The notes under the pieces: model-generated | Seen by the model: the letters and a program-made list of their open reading frames with translations, nothing else | The model's database searches: none | What the model was told of the DNA's origin: nothing | Assembly: GCF_012113595.1 (NCBI RefSeq) | Contig: NZ_CP050831.1 | Span: 930,001 to 994,000 of the forward strand | Source: Bacteroides faecium | GTDB taxonomy: Bacteria; Bacteroidota; Bacteroidia; Bacteroidales; Bacteroidaceae | Reading direction: 5' to 3' | Length of the DNA stretch: 64,000 nt | Shown here: piece by piece, positions 42,482-52,139 of the stretch | Numbering within the stretch: the stretch's first letter is position 1 | How the letters are laid out: each line of letters begins with the position of its first letter | Made by a program: the position numbers and the translations under genes

Positions 42482-45292
42482 TTATTTAAGAATTACTTCC
42501 ATACGTTCTTTAGCTGAAAGCGCAAATACTTTATAGCTATCTTTCCATCCCGTCACAGTGAATCCGGCAACCTGTTTTACTCCATCTGCCACGTATACCA
42601 CTTTATCACCATCCATCACTTCGAATACCAGTACATTTGCCCAGCCATTCAGAGTAATAGTTCCTCCTTTACGGGTTGCCGTTCCTACTTTCACCGATTG
42701 CGGATGTTCAAATTCATCCACATTATTATCTGTTATATACTCAATATTCACCCCCAGTTCAGGATATCCCAAGTCTTTAATACGGGCTTTCACAGCATCT
42801 ACTTGTTCCTGTGTTATGACCACTTCTTTCGTTCCATAGTCATCGACAGTCATTCTCGCCGCAGCCAGAAATCCCCATTTAGTGAAGAAGGAAGTCAAAT
42901 TCATTTTGGCTATTTTACTACATATATAAGCAAACTCCAATTGTCTTTCACTATCTGTGGAAAGATCCGGATTCTTCCGAATATATTCATACACTTGAGG
43001 ATAAAAGCCATCCCATCCATTGGCTTCGGTAGGAGTAAGCCCTTTCACCTTGCCAAAATAAAGTTGCAGTTGCCAGAAGGGGACCAATTTGAAAAAGAAG
43101 TCCGTTTCCAATAAATGCGAGTGTTTGCTGGCAATGATACTCGACCAGGCTTTAGGGTAACACCCGTCTGTTTGCAGACGAGAAGCATTATTAAGCACAA
43201 CGGTCTGTATATATTGCGACATTATATTATTGGTTACTTCGGTAGTTCCTACCCATTTCAATCCCGGACGAGTTTGGTTCACATGTCCCACTTCATGTGC
43301 CGGCCCCCAGCATGAGGTGGTACTTAGTAAGGTCGGATCACACAATGCGGGCATGTTGTCGTCAGGATAATAAGTGTGGTTATCAGCGGCATACATAGCA
43401 CCGGTAGTATAAACGACATGGAAATACAAGCGGTTCTGGAACATACCTCCGTATTTTTTCAATCCCAAAAAGATTTGCTCTCCCTCTACAAATTTATCGT
43501 ACAGGTCAATCAATTCTTTTCCTCTGCTTCCAGTATGTGTACGAAAGCGGTTTACCGGGAATGTAAGATGGGCATACTTGCCCAACACATCAAAATACCC
43601 GCATACTGTACTGTTCAATAGTTCATTCCAACGACTGGCTTCGTGTTTCTGACTATCGAAATAGCCGTTGACTTGTCCCGAAGCAAAATGAATCTTGACA
43701 GGTAGTTTCCGGTCTACTTCTTCGAGGGTTTGAGTGTGATACATTACGTACACCAGTCCTTTATTCCTCATTTTCAGTTTATTAATGCCGGTTGTCAGTG
43801 GATAACTATCGCCACCATAACCATTTCCACCAGGTACATCAAGGTTTTGTACACGCAAAGTAATAGTTTCACCGTGTGTATCAGCCACCAGAACCACTAG
43901 TTCCTGCCCCTGTGTTACATAGATCCCCGCCGGATTGTCCATCAAACTATATGCACCGGTTTTGTTTATCTTCTGCTGAATGCTGGGATGCGGATAAGCT
44001 TTGAACTCTGCAATCCTGAATTCTTGAGGATACTTTCGATGATACATGAAATAAGCAATATTCTTGAAGAAAGAATAAGTACAGTTTTGGATATCTTGCT
44101 CCGTTACACCAGCTTTCAACTGACTACAACTTGCATCTGTAAACAAGGTGGCATAATCAAAGTGATCCGGATTCTTCTTATAAAACTCCATCTCCGCGCA
44201 AGAGGCCAACTCATTAACTCCCGATTTGACAACGACCTGTACAGCAGTCACGCCAATCTGGGAAACAGGGAAGTCGATACGACTTGCACTGGTAGATCCA
44301 TTCAGATTTTTCGTTGCTACGATTTGCCATTCCTCCACTCCGCGAGCGTTGGCATTAGACAGCACTTTCACTTCTACTTCTTTAAATACACCGTTCGTTC
44401 CTCCATCTGCCCGAGGGTAATATAGCAGATAATCCATATCCACCGCACTGTCAAAATAGTAGGTAAGGATAGCTGGCGATTGCTCAGTCACCTCATTATT
44501 GTTGTAAGGAGAATGATAGATCGTTTTCATATCTCCGTCTATCATTTTTGCTGCTCCTTCATTGGTTGACTGTTGTTTATTGGCTTCAGCTCTCGAGACT
44601 AAGACTTTAATGTCTTCTTTGAGTCCCTCCATACCGGTAGATTCGTAGGTATCACCCAGCTTCTTCTGATTCACTTTGAAAGGGACCGGTTCTATTTCCG
44701 AATCTTCATCCTTATCTGTCACCCAAATGGTAGTTGCACGAACTTCTCCCTCGTTCATGTCTATCTTAAATGAGACAACATTCGTCACCATATCGTGTGC
44801 TCCGCGTGTCTGGGGGGAGAGATGAACCCAGTTACATCCGTCTTCCAACCGGATGGCATATTCTATATTTGCAGTTACTTCAAAGGTGAGATTCCCTCCA
44901 ATAGCTTCCACATTGGCATCTTTCGGAGATACCAAAATGGCTTTTCCCCAACCAAGTTGAGCTACCTCAATGGTCTTTCTTAATTCTGAAGCCGATATTT
45001 CAATGCTTGCCCTCCGCATATCCTTATCGGTATTTTCATCCACCCGAACAATCATCTTTCCTTGTTCTACGGTCATATGACACCAACTTCTTCCGGATGC
45101 ATCTACAGCGGCTACCCACTCCACATTCGAAGTGACTTCTATTTCTTTGGTATCGGCCTCTTCACCAAAATACATACTCTTACTATCTACCTCAAGAGAA
45201 GGGACTACGAATGATTCTTCGCTACTTTCTTCGCAAGCATTACATAAAACACCGCAAAGCATATACAATACATACAATAACTTTTTTTTCAT
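42482..45292 (-). CDS. M60-family metallopeptidase (mucinase-like) with BACON and discoidin domains
   Basis: A 936-residue surface lipoprotein (lipobox LCGVLCNACEE). Two BACON domains (about 30-215; VEVTSNVEWVAAVDASGRSW, LTFEVTANIEYAIRLEDGCN) are followed by a discoidin/CBM32-like region (about 245-370) and the M60 peptidase core. The zinc site is HEVGH near residue 665 within GPAHEVGHVNQ, with the third ligand in the following TTEVTNNI. M60 enzymes such as BT4244 of B. thetaiotaomicron cut mucin-type O-glycosylated proteins. This gene suggests that the locus handles a glycoprotein, not a free polysaccharide. A terminator-like hairpin precedes it. Confidence 0.88.
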   Translation of the reverse strand: MKKKLLYVLYMLCGVLCNACEESSEESFVVPSLEVDSKSMYFGEEADTKEIEVTSNVEWVAAVDASGRSWCHMTVEQGKMIVRVDENTDKDMRRASIEISASELRKTIEVAQLGWGKAILVSPKDANVEAIGGNLTFEVTANIEYAIRLEDGCNWVHLSPQTRGAHDMVTNVVSFKIDMNEGEVRATTIWVTDKDEDSEIEPVPFKVNQKKLGDTYESTGMEGLKEDIKVLVSRAEANKQQSTNEGAAKMIDGDMKTIYHSPYNNNEVTEQSPAILTYYFDSAVDMDYLLYYPRADGGTNGVFKEVEVKVLSNANARGVEEWQIVATKNLNGSTSASRIDFPVSQIGVTAVQVVVKSGVNELASCAEMEFYKKNPDHFDYATLFTDASCSQLKAGVTEQDIQNCTYSFFKNIAYFMYHRKYPQEFRIAEFKAYPHPSIQQKINKTGAYSLMDNPAGIYVTQGQELVVLVADTHGETITLRVQNLDVPGGNGYGGDSYPLTTGINKLKMRNKGLVYVMYHTQTLEEVDRKLPVKIHFASGQVNGYFDSQKHEASRWNELLNSTVCGYFDVLGKYAHLTFPVNRFRTHTGSRGKELIDLYDKFVEGEQIFLGLKKYGGMFQNRLYFHVVYTTGAMYAADNHTYYPDDNMPALCDPTLLSTTSCWGPAHEVGHVNQTRPGLKWVGTTEVTNNIMSQYIQTVVLNNASRLQTDGCYPKAWSSIIASKHSHLLETDFFFKLVPFWQLQLYFGKVKGLTPTEANGWDGFYPQVYEYIRKNPDLSTDSERQLEFAYICSKIAKMNLTSFFTKWGFLAAARMTVDDYGTKEVVITQEQVDAVKARIKDLGYPELGVNIEYITDNNVDEFEHPQSVKVGTATRKGGTITLNGWANVLVFEVMDGDKVVYVADGVKQVAGFTVTGWKDSYKVFALSAKERMEVILK

Positions 45293-45334
45293 GTCATACT
45301 TAATTTATAATCGGTACTTATCTGCTTAATTTAT

Positions 45335-45380
45335 AAAAAAATAAGGACCTATCTCATATCGGATGGCAGAAACAGGTCCT
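45335..45380 (-). terminator. Intra-operon terminator between the DUF1735-type gene and M60
   Basis: On the minus strand AGGACCT (45374-45380) pairs with AGGTCCT (45344-45350) around a 23-base loop, followed by TA and a run of seven T (45335-45341). It sits right after the surface-binding genes and before the enzyme genes, so it probably attenuates expression of the latter. Confidence 0.65.
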
Positions 45381-45402
45381 AATCTTTCCTGAAAATAAAT
45401 AA

Positions 45403-46770
45403 TTACTGACCGTAGATAATTAAGTCATCTATACTAAAGCATCCGTCTTTTTTTACCGCCGATCCTACTTCTCCGGCAGAATTCTTGGTCACAGAGAAAC
45501 GCAAATAGCTAAATGGCTGTTCGGATTTGAAGAAGGTAGACTGGTATTTGGTATTCTTCGTAGTGGGAAGATTCCCTTCCAATACCTGCCATTGCGCCCA
45601 CGTCACTCCATCGTTGCTCGTCCACAACACCACTCTCTGTGGAGCAAGTGTAGCATTATTAAATCGAGTCCAGTACTCGAGCATCATCCGTTGAATAGGA
45701 GCCTTAAAGTGGATATCGATGTAGTGTCTGTATGTTTCATCTACATATTTTCCATTCCAGTCTGTATGATAATGCATACCATTTCCCACTCCGTCAATCA
45801 ATCCGGGCAATCCCTTTCCGTCAGTTGTCGTTGCGTTGGCACTCAACATTTCAATCGACAAAGGTATTTTGGGTAATGTATAACAGTAACCTACCGCCGC
45901 TACACTCTTGGAGTCTTCAGCTACAATATGGGGATGTGTACATGAAACTAATTTAAGTGGCAGCATATAATTGCCACAAACGAGTTCTTCCGTACGGTTA
46001 ATGGTTACTTTTACAATTGCCTCATTGCTTCCTGCCTTGAACGAAATGGCTTTATCATATTTATATTGGTCTGCGGGAAGTAACTTATAATCTGTGTCGT
46101 TTTCTCTATTGTACTTCTCAATTGCCGACTCATCAACAGCGAGCGTGCAGTCAAAAGTCCAACGGTTCTGAAAGGGTACAGAAAGTACTTTCTGTATGAC
46201 CACCTGTTTCGGATCTGATGGAGATACAGTCACCACTTCCATATCCGGATTATTGAAACCGATTGTAGGCATAACCACTACCGGCTTAATCAGCACTATA
46301 TTTTTATTTTCATTGACCGGCTTTGACGAAGTCAGATTGTAGGGTAACACATATTCCACACTCTTATCCAACGCATCAATCTTGTCAGCGTCAAATTCGA
46401 CAGGGAAAGCATGTACCAGCTCAGAAGATGCAAACTGTAGATCAACTCTTTTCTGAGCTTCATAACAATTTTCGGGCAACAGTTTGTACTGGGTGCCGTT
46501 AGCCTGATTATATTCCTGCAATTCTTCTTCAGTAAGCAATGTAGCCGTTGCATCCGACACAGCAGACAGGTCGCTACCGGCTTTGTAGACATACACATTA
46601 TAATCAGCAGGTTCGCCTATCTTGAGACATCCCAACTCCTGCACTCCACTATTTGTGAAGTACATGGTGGTGGAGAAGTCACTCAGAAAATCATTTTTTC
46701 CATCGTTTTCACAAGCACTCATAGTCAATAACATGCTTGCCAGGGATATGTATAATAATTGTTTTTTCAT
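45403..46770 (-). CDS. Surface lipoprotein with DUF1735 repeats and C-terminal F5/8C-like domain
   Basis: A 455-residue lipoprotein (lipobox LLTMSACEND). Two similar beta domains repeat the pattern T-E-E-L-x-E-Y-N-x-x-N-G-T-x-Y-K-L-L-P (near 80) and ESAIEKYNRENDTDYKLLP (near 220), characteristic of DUF1735/BT3987-like modules. The C-terminal third (YVDETYRHYIDIHFKAPIQR, VVLWTSNDGVTWAQWQ) is a discoidin-like carbohydrate-binding sandwich. It sits in the position of the surface glycan-binding protein after SusD. The ATG at 46770 was chosen for its signal peptide; one at 46779 is in frame, and longer forms would overlap SusD. Confidence 0.82.
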   Translation of the reverse strand: MKKQLLYISLASMLLTMSACENDGKNDFLSDFSTTMYFTNSGVQELGCLKIGEPADYNVYVYKAGSDLSAVSDATATLLTEEELQEYNQANGTQYKLLPENCYEAQKRVDLQFASSELVHAFPVEFDADKIDALDKSVEYVLPYNLTSSKPVNENKNIVLIKPVVVMPTIGFNNPDMEVVTVSPSDPKQVVIQKVLSVPFQNRWTFDCTLAVDESAIEKYNRENDTDYKLLPADQYKYDKAISFKAGSNEAIVKVTINRTEELVCGNYMLPLKLVSCTHPHIVAEDSKSVAAVGYCYTLPKIPLSIEMLSANATTTDGKGLPGLIDGVGNGMHYHTDWNGKYVDETYRHYIDIHFKAPIQRMMLEYWTRFNNATLAPQRVVLWTSNDGVTWAQWQVLEGNLPTTKNTKYQSTFFKSEQPFSYLRFSVTKNSAGEVGSAVKKDGCFSIDDLIIYGQ

Positions 46771-46804
46771 CACATTCATTCTATTATATATCTTACTATT
46801 CAGA

Positions 46805-48730
46805 TTACCAGCCATAGTTTTGAGTCAGAATCATATTTCTGTCCAACTCTCTCTGGGAGAACGGATAGAGATAGTGGTTACTCTTGAACACACGTGTTTC
46901 AAATACAACACGTTTCCAAAATCCGTCAGGAGTTTCACTAGAATCCATATTCTTCTCCAACGGACAAGTAGTGTCCATACCATACATCGGCCCATTATCG
47001 GTTTGTTCGGCAATCATCCACGTACGAGTATCAAAGTAACGATGTCTTTCGAAAGCCAACTCTACTCTTCTCTCCTTACGACAAAGTTCAATCAACTCTT
47101 CTACAGAAGCATTCGGATAACTATCCGTAATCGGTGACATACCCGAACGGCTTCTCAAATCCGCCCATTTATCCATCGCCTCCTGCTCATAACCTGCGGG
47201 AAGTACTACTCCACGTTTTTTACATTCGAGCACTGCTTCTATAAAGTTCAGGTAGGTTTCTCCCAAACGGAACAGTGGGAATGTCATATTACCCCAGTTG
47301 CCATTGGCAGAGTTTAATTTATGGTTGTAAACACGATTAATAAGGTATCCGCTTTTCGGGAAGTCTTGCGACTTGTTACCATTAGCACCTTTGGCAAATG
47401 AAGTCATTGTGCCCTGAGTAGCACCGCTCTGTCCGTGGATAAAATAGTTTCCGCCAAAGAAGATGGAAACATAAAAACGAGGTTCACGATCCTTATACAT
47501 ATTGGGAGCGGTAATATCGAAATTGTCTTTATTAGACCATCCTTTGCTGGGGTATGTCCATTTCGTTTTTTCAAACTCATTTTTGCTATAATTTGATAGC
47601 GGATCAATGACGGGTATTCCATTAGACTCGTAACCGATGATCGGATAACGACCGTTGTTCATGGCATAAGCATCTACTTGTTGCTGAGTAGGACCCATAG
47701 AACCATAGGCCGTACCACCTACACTGGTAGGAACTGTACACAATCCCCAATCGTTTATTTTACAATATCTGTCAGTCCAAATCAACTCACTATTCCACGT
47801 TTCATTGATTACACCTACATAATTTTCATAGGGATTGTTAGAAGTCGCACGGTAAAGCTGGTAACTACCATCTTCAAATACTTTACGAGCAGCCTCGGCA
47901 GCTATCAACCATTTATCCGCCTTGTATTCTTGTGGGAAAAGATTAACGCCGGAGAGTTCGGGAAATTCGGAGACTACGGGGTTTTTTACACTTTTATATA
48001 ATGTGTTACCATTGTATAGGTCACGTGCAGAGTACAATGTCAGGCGCGATATAACAGCATAACAAGTACCTTTGGTTGCAAAGCCGTAATTCATTTTCTC
48101 CAGTTCGGCTTGCCTTAGCATAGATGGATTCTCGGCGCATGCTTTCATCTCGGCTACAACATAATCTACACATTGTTCCCAAGTATTACGAGGACGATAC
48201 AATTCTGCCGTAGATGCCGCGAAATCAAGCAATTCATCACCTACAAGGAACACCGGGCCATAGTCGCGCATCAAAAGAAAATAGTAGTAAGCTCTGGCAA
48301 AGCGAGTCTGCACTTTCCATTCTTCAATCTGGTCTTTAGTCAAAATCGGATCGGACGACCGGTCTACATTCTGCAAAAAGATGTTGCACTCCCGGATACC
48401 TTTATAATATTTTGCAAAGCGATCGTAAGGAACATTATTCGCATTCCACGAACCAAAGTTTATTTTACGGTATTGACGGTCATAAGCCACTGTAATTTCA
48501 TCGGCAGCACCGAGGTAGGGATCGTTATCTATCACATTGCTGATATTCTCATTCGGCAGAAAGGACATTGTGTTCAACCAATACTGTTTGATAGTATTGC
48601 GGGATTGCCAAATCTTATCAAAAGTTAGTTTTTCGTCCTCTTGTCTATCCAGAAAATCACTGCAAGAAGAGAAAGTGAGGCTACATGCAGCAGCCATTAT
48701 ATAAATTGTTTTAGTCCAAAATTTATTCAT
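46805..48730 (-). CDS. SusD/RagB family outer-membrane lipoprotein
   Basis: A 641-residue lipoprotein (lipobox LTFSSCSDFL). Features of the SusD fold are the N-terminal DRQEDEKLTFDKIWQSRNTI, the helical pair QTRFARAYYYFLLMRDYGPV, and the C-terminal YLNFIEAVLECKKRGV with ELCRKERRVELAFERHRYFD. It binds glycan at the cell surface and lids the SusC encoded 14 bp upstream. Slightly longer than the ECF-locus SusD, as in many host-glycan loci. Confidence 0.93.
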   Translation of the reverse strand: MNKFWTKTIYIMAAACSLTFSSCSDFLDRQEDEKLTFDKIWQSRNTIKQYWLNTMSFLPNENISNVIDNDPYLGAADEITVAYDRQYRKINFGSWNANNVPYDRFAKYYKGIRECNIFLQNVDRSSDPILTKDQIEEWKVQTRFARAYYYFLLMRDYGPVFLVGDELLDFAASTAELYRPRNTWEQCVDYVVAEMKACAENPSMLRQAELEKMNYGFATKGTCYAVISRLTLYSARDLYNGNTLYKSVKNPVVSEFPELSGVNLFPQEYKADKWLIAAEAARKVFEDGSYQLYRATSNNPYENYVGVINETWNSELIWTDRYCKINDWGLCTVPTSVGGTAYGSMGPTQQQVDAYAMNNGRYPIIGYESNGIPVIDPLSNYSKNEFEKTKWTYPSKGWSNKDNFDITAPNMYKDREPRFYVSIFFGGNYFIHGQSGATQGTMTSFAKGANGNKSQDFPKSGYLINRVYNHKLNSANGNWGNMTFPLFRLGETYLNFIEAVLECKKRGVVLPAGYEQEAMDKWADLRSRSGMSPITDSYPNASVEELIELCRKERRVELAFERHRYFDTRTWMIAEQTDNGPMYGMDTTCPLEKNMDSSETPDGFWKRVVFETRVFKSNHYLYPFSQRELDRNMILTQNYGW

Positions 48731-48744
48731 GATTCAACTGTTTA

Positions 48745-51700
48745 TTAGAAGTTTGCATTAAAACCAAACGTGATGACTCTGTTCAGCGGATACCCCGAAC
48801 CATCTCCATTTCCTTTCTCAGGATCCCACAATTTAAAATCACTAAATGTCAGTAAGTTACTACCTGACGCATAGATACGGAATGATTTAATGAAAGTTTT
48901 ATTCAACAACGATTTAGGAAGAGAATAGCCAATCTCAAAGTTTTTCAGACGCATGAAGCTTCCATCACGTAACCACCATGTAGAAGTCTGATTATTATTT
49001 GAAGCACCTGCTCCACCACCGCCGTTACTCATACGCGGATAAATAACGTTCGCATTTTCTTCGGGCGTATTGGTAGACATCCATACATTTCCATACACAT
49101 CGCTGTTAATAGACGACCGTTCCATATTATCTGTAGAGAATGGCTTACGAATAGAAGAACCATCCAAAAAGAAGGAAGAATGCCCTACACCCTGAAAAAA
49201 TACATTAATATCCCAATTTTTCCATTGAGCTGTTGCTCCAAAACCATAAACAATTTCCGGCAAATTCGTATATCCGATGGCTACTTGGTCTTGAGCATCA
49301 ATCACTCCATCACCATTAATGTCCTGATATCGAATATCTCCCACACGATATGCACCAAAGTTTTGTTTCGGGCTGGCATCAATTTCTTCCTGACTTTCGA
49401 ATAATCCCAAGGCAATCAGACCAAATGGTTGCATCCCCCCGCCTTTTCCGAAAGGCTTACCGATGCGATTCTGATATTTATATTCCCAATCCGGATCGTC
49501 ATTGTTCAGCAATTTATTACGGGTATAAGTCAGATTACCACGTGCAGTTAAAAAGATTTCACCCACTTTTTGTGAATATTCTACCGTACCATCGAATCCC
49601 TGATTCATCGTTTTACCGACATTTACATAAGGAGTAGTAGACAGACCTACAATAGCTGGCAATCCTGAACGCTGAAGAAAAATACCGTTGCGTTTTTCTT
49701 TAAAATAGTCAGCTTGAACCTTTACCTTATTGAACAAGGAGAACTCAACTCCTACATTCAGTTTCAAAGCTTCTTCCCAAGAAGCATTCAGATTTTCTAC
49801 TTCACCGATACGAATACCTGTTCCACCTTGAGTACCATTGTCACCATAATTCCACGATCCACTGTTAACTATAGTCGATTCATATACCCAGCGTCTCTGT
49901 CCGCCGATATCATCATTACCTACTTTACCATAAGAAGCTTTCAGTTTTAGCAGATCAAGAGTTTTAATCAATGGTTGAAACCATTTCTCATGAGATACCA
50001 TCCAACCTATCGCTACAGCAGGGAAAACTCCGAAACGATGTCCACGTGCAAAATTCTCAGAACCGTTGTAACCCACATTCACCTCACCGAAATAAGTGTC
50101 ATTGAATGCATATGTAAGGCGACCTGCGATACCTTGATTCTTATATGGGAGCGAGCTATTCGCATCTCCCGCTTGAGTCTTGACATAAATTTTTTGATTG
50201 TAAAGGAACAGTGCTCCTATTCTATGTTTATTGCCAAACAACCGATTATAGTTCAATGATCCTTCCAAATAACGCGTCATCGATCCATCACGCCCTATTT
50301 CATATGCAAGATTTTCACTCCCCTGATGAACTGGATCCCAAACACCATCTTTATTATTGTCATCGAAAACAAGTGATCCGTCTCCGGCTCTGCCACGTGC
50401 GTGATACCAAGTAACCGATTTACTACGGCGTTGGGTCGTCGTATTCCAAGCATCCCAAGAGAATTTCACATTTGCTGTCAAACCTTGCAGAGGTTCCCAA
50501 AGCCTGCCAATATCTTGAGTGACACCTATCAATGATTGTGCCGAATTCCAAAACTGTTCACGATATCCCGAGTGTGCAAGCATATTCCACGGATTAGCCC
50601 CGGAGTCAGTAGACGGACCGGAAATTACACCATTTGAATATTGAGTAGGAAATGCGTTTGGAGATGTCATAAAAGTATAAGACCAAATACTTCCGTCATT
50701 AGTTCCATAACCAGGACCGAAAGATTTCTCATAGATATTCGCCAAATTCAGGTTAAGAACTGTGCTAGGAGTTACATTTAAGTCTACATTTGCACGGAAA
50801 TTGAACTTGTTGTAGCGCAAAGAAGAGTTGTAACCATATATATTACCTGCATTTTTATAGATCGAACTTTCATTGTAGAATGAACCTGCAACATAGTATT
50901 TCACGATGTCACCACCTCCACTGATATTTAAATTCACACGTTCGCTCTCTGCCATATCATCGAACAGAGCATCGAACCAGTTTACATTCGGAAATAAATC
51001 TGGATCAGAGTTTTCACGATATTTTCTGATTTCTTCATCCGAATAATACTTCGTCTGAAAAGCTTCATTATATAATTCCGCCCATTCTGCCGACCCCAAC
51101 AGTTTAGGCTTCTTGGTGGGACTGGTTAATCCGAATTCCGTACGCACATGAATCGAAGGCTTTCCTTCCTGCCCCTTTTTGGTAGTAATCAAAATCACTC
51201 CATTAGCACCACGCACACCGTACACCGCCGATGCGGCAGCATCTTTCAAGATAGAAAATGAAGCAATATCATCCGTATCTACCAAGTCGATATCACGCTC
51301 AATACCATCTACTAATACCAATGGAGTACCAGATCCCTTAAAAGAAGATACACCACGAATGTAAAAATCAGCTGCACTATTTTTACCAGGTTCTCCCGAA
51401 CGGGTCATTGCTACGACACCCGACAATTGTCCAGCAAGCACAGTGGAAATACTCGCACCAGGCACTTTCAGTTTCGTCACGTCTAAAGTAGAAATAGCAC
51501 CTACAACACTTTCCTTCTTCTGGCTGCCGTAACCCACTACTACCACTTCATCAAGCACTTCCGTATCCGGTTCCATAACGATATTGATTATTTTTTGGTC
51601 TCCAATGGCCATTTCTTGTTTTTTCATACCGATATACGAAAACTCAAGTACTCCGCCAAGACCTTCAACTGAAATCGTATATTGACCATCAAAATTAGTA

Positions 51701-51921
51701 ATAGTACCTACGGAACTATTTTTCAACCAAACATTGGCTCCGATAATGGGCTCTTTATTCTTATCAACCACCAGCCCCGTGATTTTGCGTTTCTTTTGTT
51801 GTTGGTTAACTATGTTCGTACTACTACCTTGAGCAGCCATAGCCATCAATGGCCATAAGAGGAAAAATACTACGATATACCTAAGATATCGTTGTCGGTA
51901 CAAATAAAAAAACTTTTTCAT
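48745..51921 (-). CDS. SusC/RagA family TonB-dependent transporter (no STN domain)
   Basis: A 1058-residue outer-membrane transporter. The signal peptide is followed directly by the carboxypeptidase-D-like domain (GLVVDKNKEPIIGANVWLKN), the TonB box region LDEVVVVGYGSQKKES, the plug (VRGANGVILITTKKGQEGKP) and the beta-barrel ending in TFGFNANF. It lacks the STN domain present in the SusC at 12231, which fits regulation by the HTCS at 54585 instead of a FecR relay. It probably imports oligosaccharides or glycopeptide fragments released by the surface enzymes of this locus. Confidence 0.94.
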   Translation of the reverse strand: MKKFFYLYRQRYLRYIVVFFLLWPLMAMAAQGSSTNIVNQQQKKRKITGLVVDKNKEPIIGANVWLKNSSVGTITNFDGQYTISVEGLGGVLEFSYIGMKKQEMAIGDQKIINIVMEPDTEVLDEVVVVGYGSQKKESVVGAISTLDVTKLKVPGASISTVLAGQLSGVVAMTRSGEPGKNSAADFYIRGVSSFKGSGTPLVLVDGIERDIDLVDTDDIASFSILKDAAASAVYGVRGANGVILITTKKGQEGKPSIHVRTEFGLTSPTKKPKLLGSAEWAELYNEAFQTKYYSDEEIRKYRENSDPDLFPNVNWFDALFDDMAESERVNLNISGGGDIVKYYVAGSFYNESSIYKNAGNIYGYNSSLRYNKFNFRANVDLNVTPSTVLNLNLANIYEKSFGPGYGTNDGSIWSYTFMTSPNAFPTQYSNGVISGPSTDSGANPWNMLAHSGYREQFWNSAQSLIGVTQDIGRLWEPLQGLTANVKFSWDAWNTTTQRRSKSVTWYHARGRAGDGSLVFDDNNKDGVWDPVHQGSENLAYEIGRDGSMTRYLEGSLNYNRLFGNKHRIGALFLYNQKIYVKTQAGDANSSLPYKNQGIAGRLTYAFNDTYFGEVNVGYNGSENFARGHRFGVFPAVAIGWMVSHEKWFQPLIKTLDLLKLKASYGKVGNDDIGGQRRWVYESTIVNSGSWNYGDNGTQGGTGIRIGEVENLNASWEEALKLNVGVEFSLFNKVKVQADYFKEKRNGIFLQRSGLPAIVGLSTTPYVNVGKTMNQGFDGTVEYSQKVGEIFLTARGNLTYTRNKLLNNDDPDWEYKYQNRIGKPFGKGGGMQPFGLIALGLFESQEEIDASPKQNFGAYRVGDIRYQDINGDGVIDAQDQVAIGYTNLPEIVYGFGATAQWKNWDINVFFQGVGHSSFFLDGSSIRKPFSTDNMERSSINSDVYGNVWMSTNTPEENANVIYPRMSNGGGGAGASNNNQTSTWWLRDGSFMRLKNFEIGYSLPKSLLNKTFIKSFRIYASGSNLLTFSDFKLWDPEKGNGDGSGYPLNRVITFGFNANF

Positions 51922-52139
51922 GTTTCAATTTTCATTATATTAGACATATTATCAATTAAACTTTTTGTTTCAAGTAATCTACGATAATTGATAAACAAAT
52001 TTCATTATATTTCATAAATAAACTAGCTATTCCTAGACTACATATTTACTTGTAACTATTTTTTTCGATTGATATAAGTTTATTTTTCACATACACTTTT
52101 GTATTTAAAGGTTTAACATTTTACAATGAACACAGGTTA

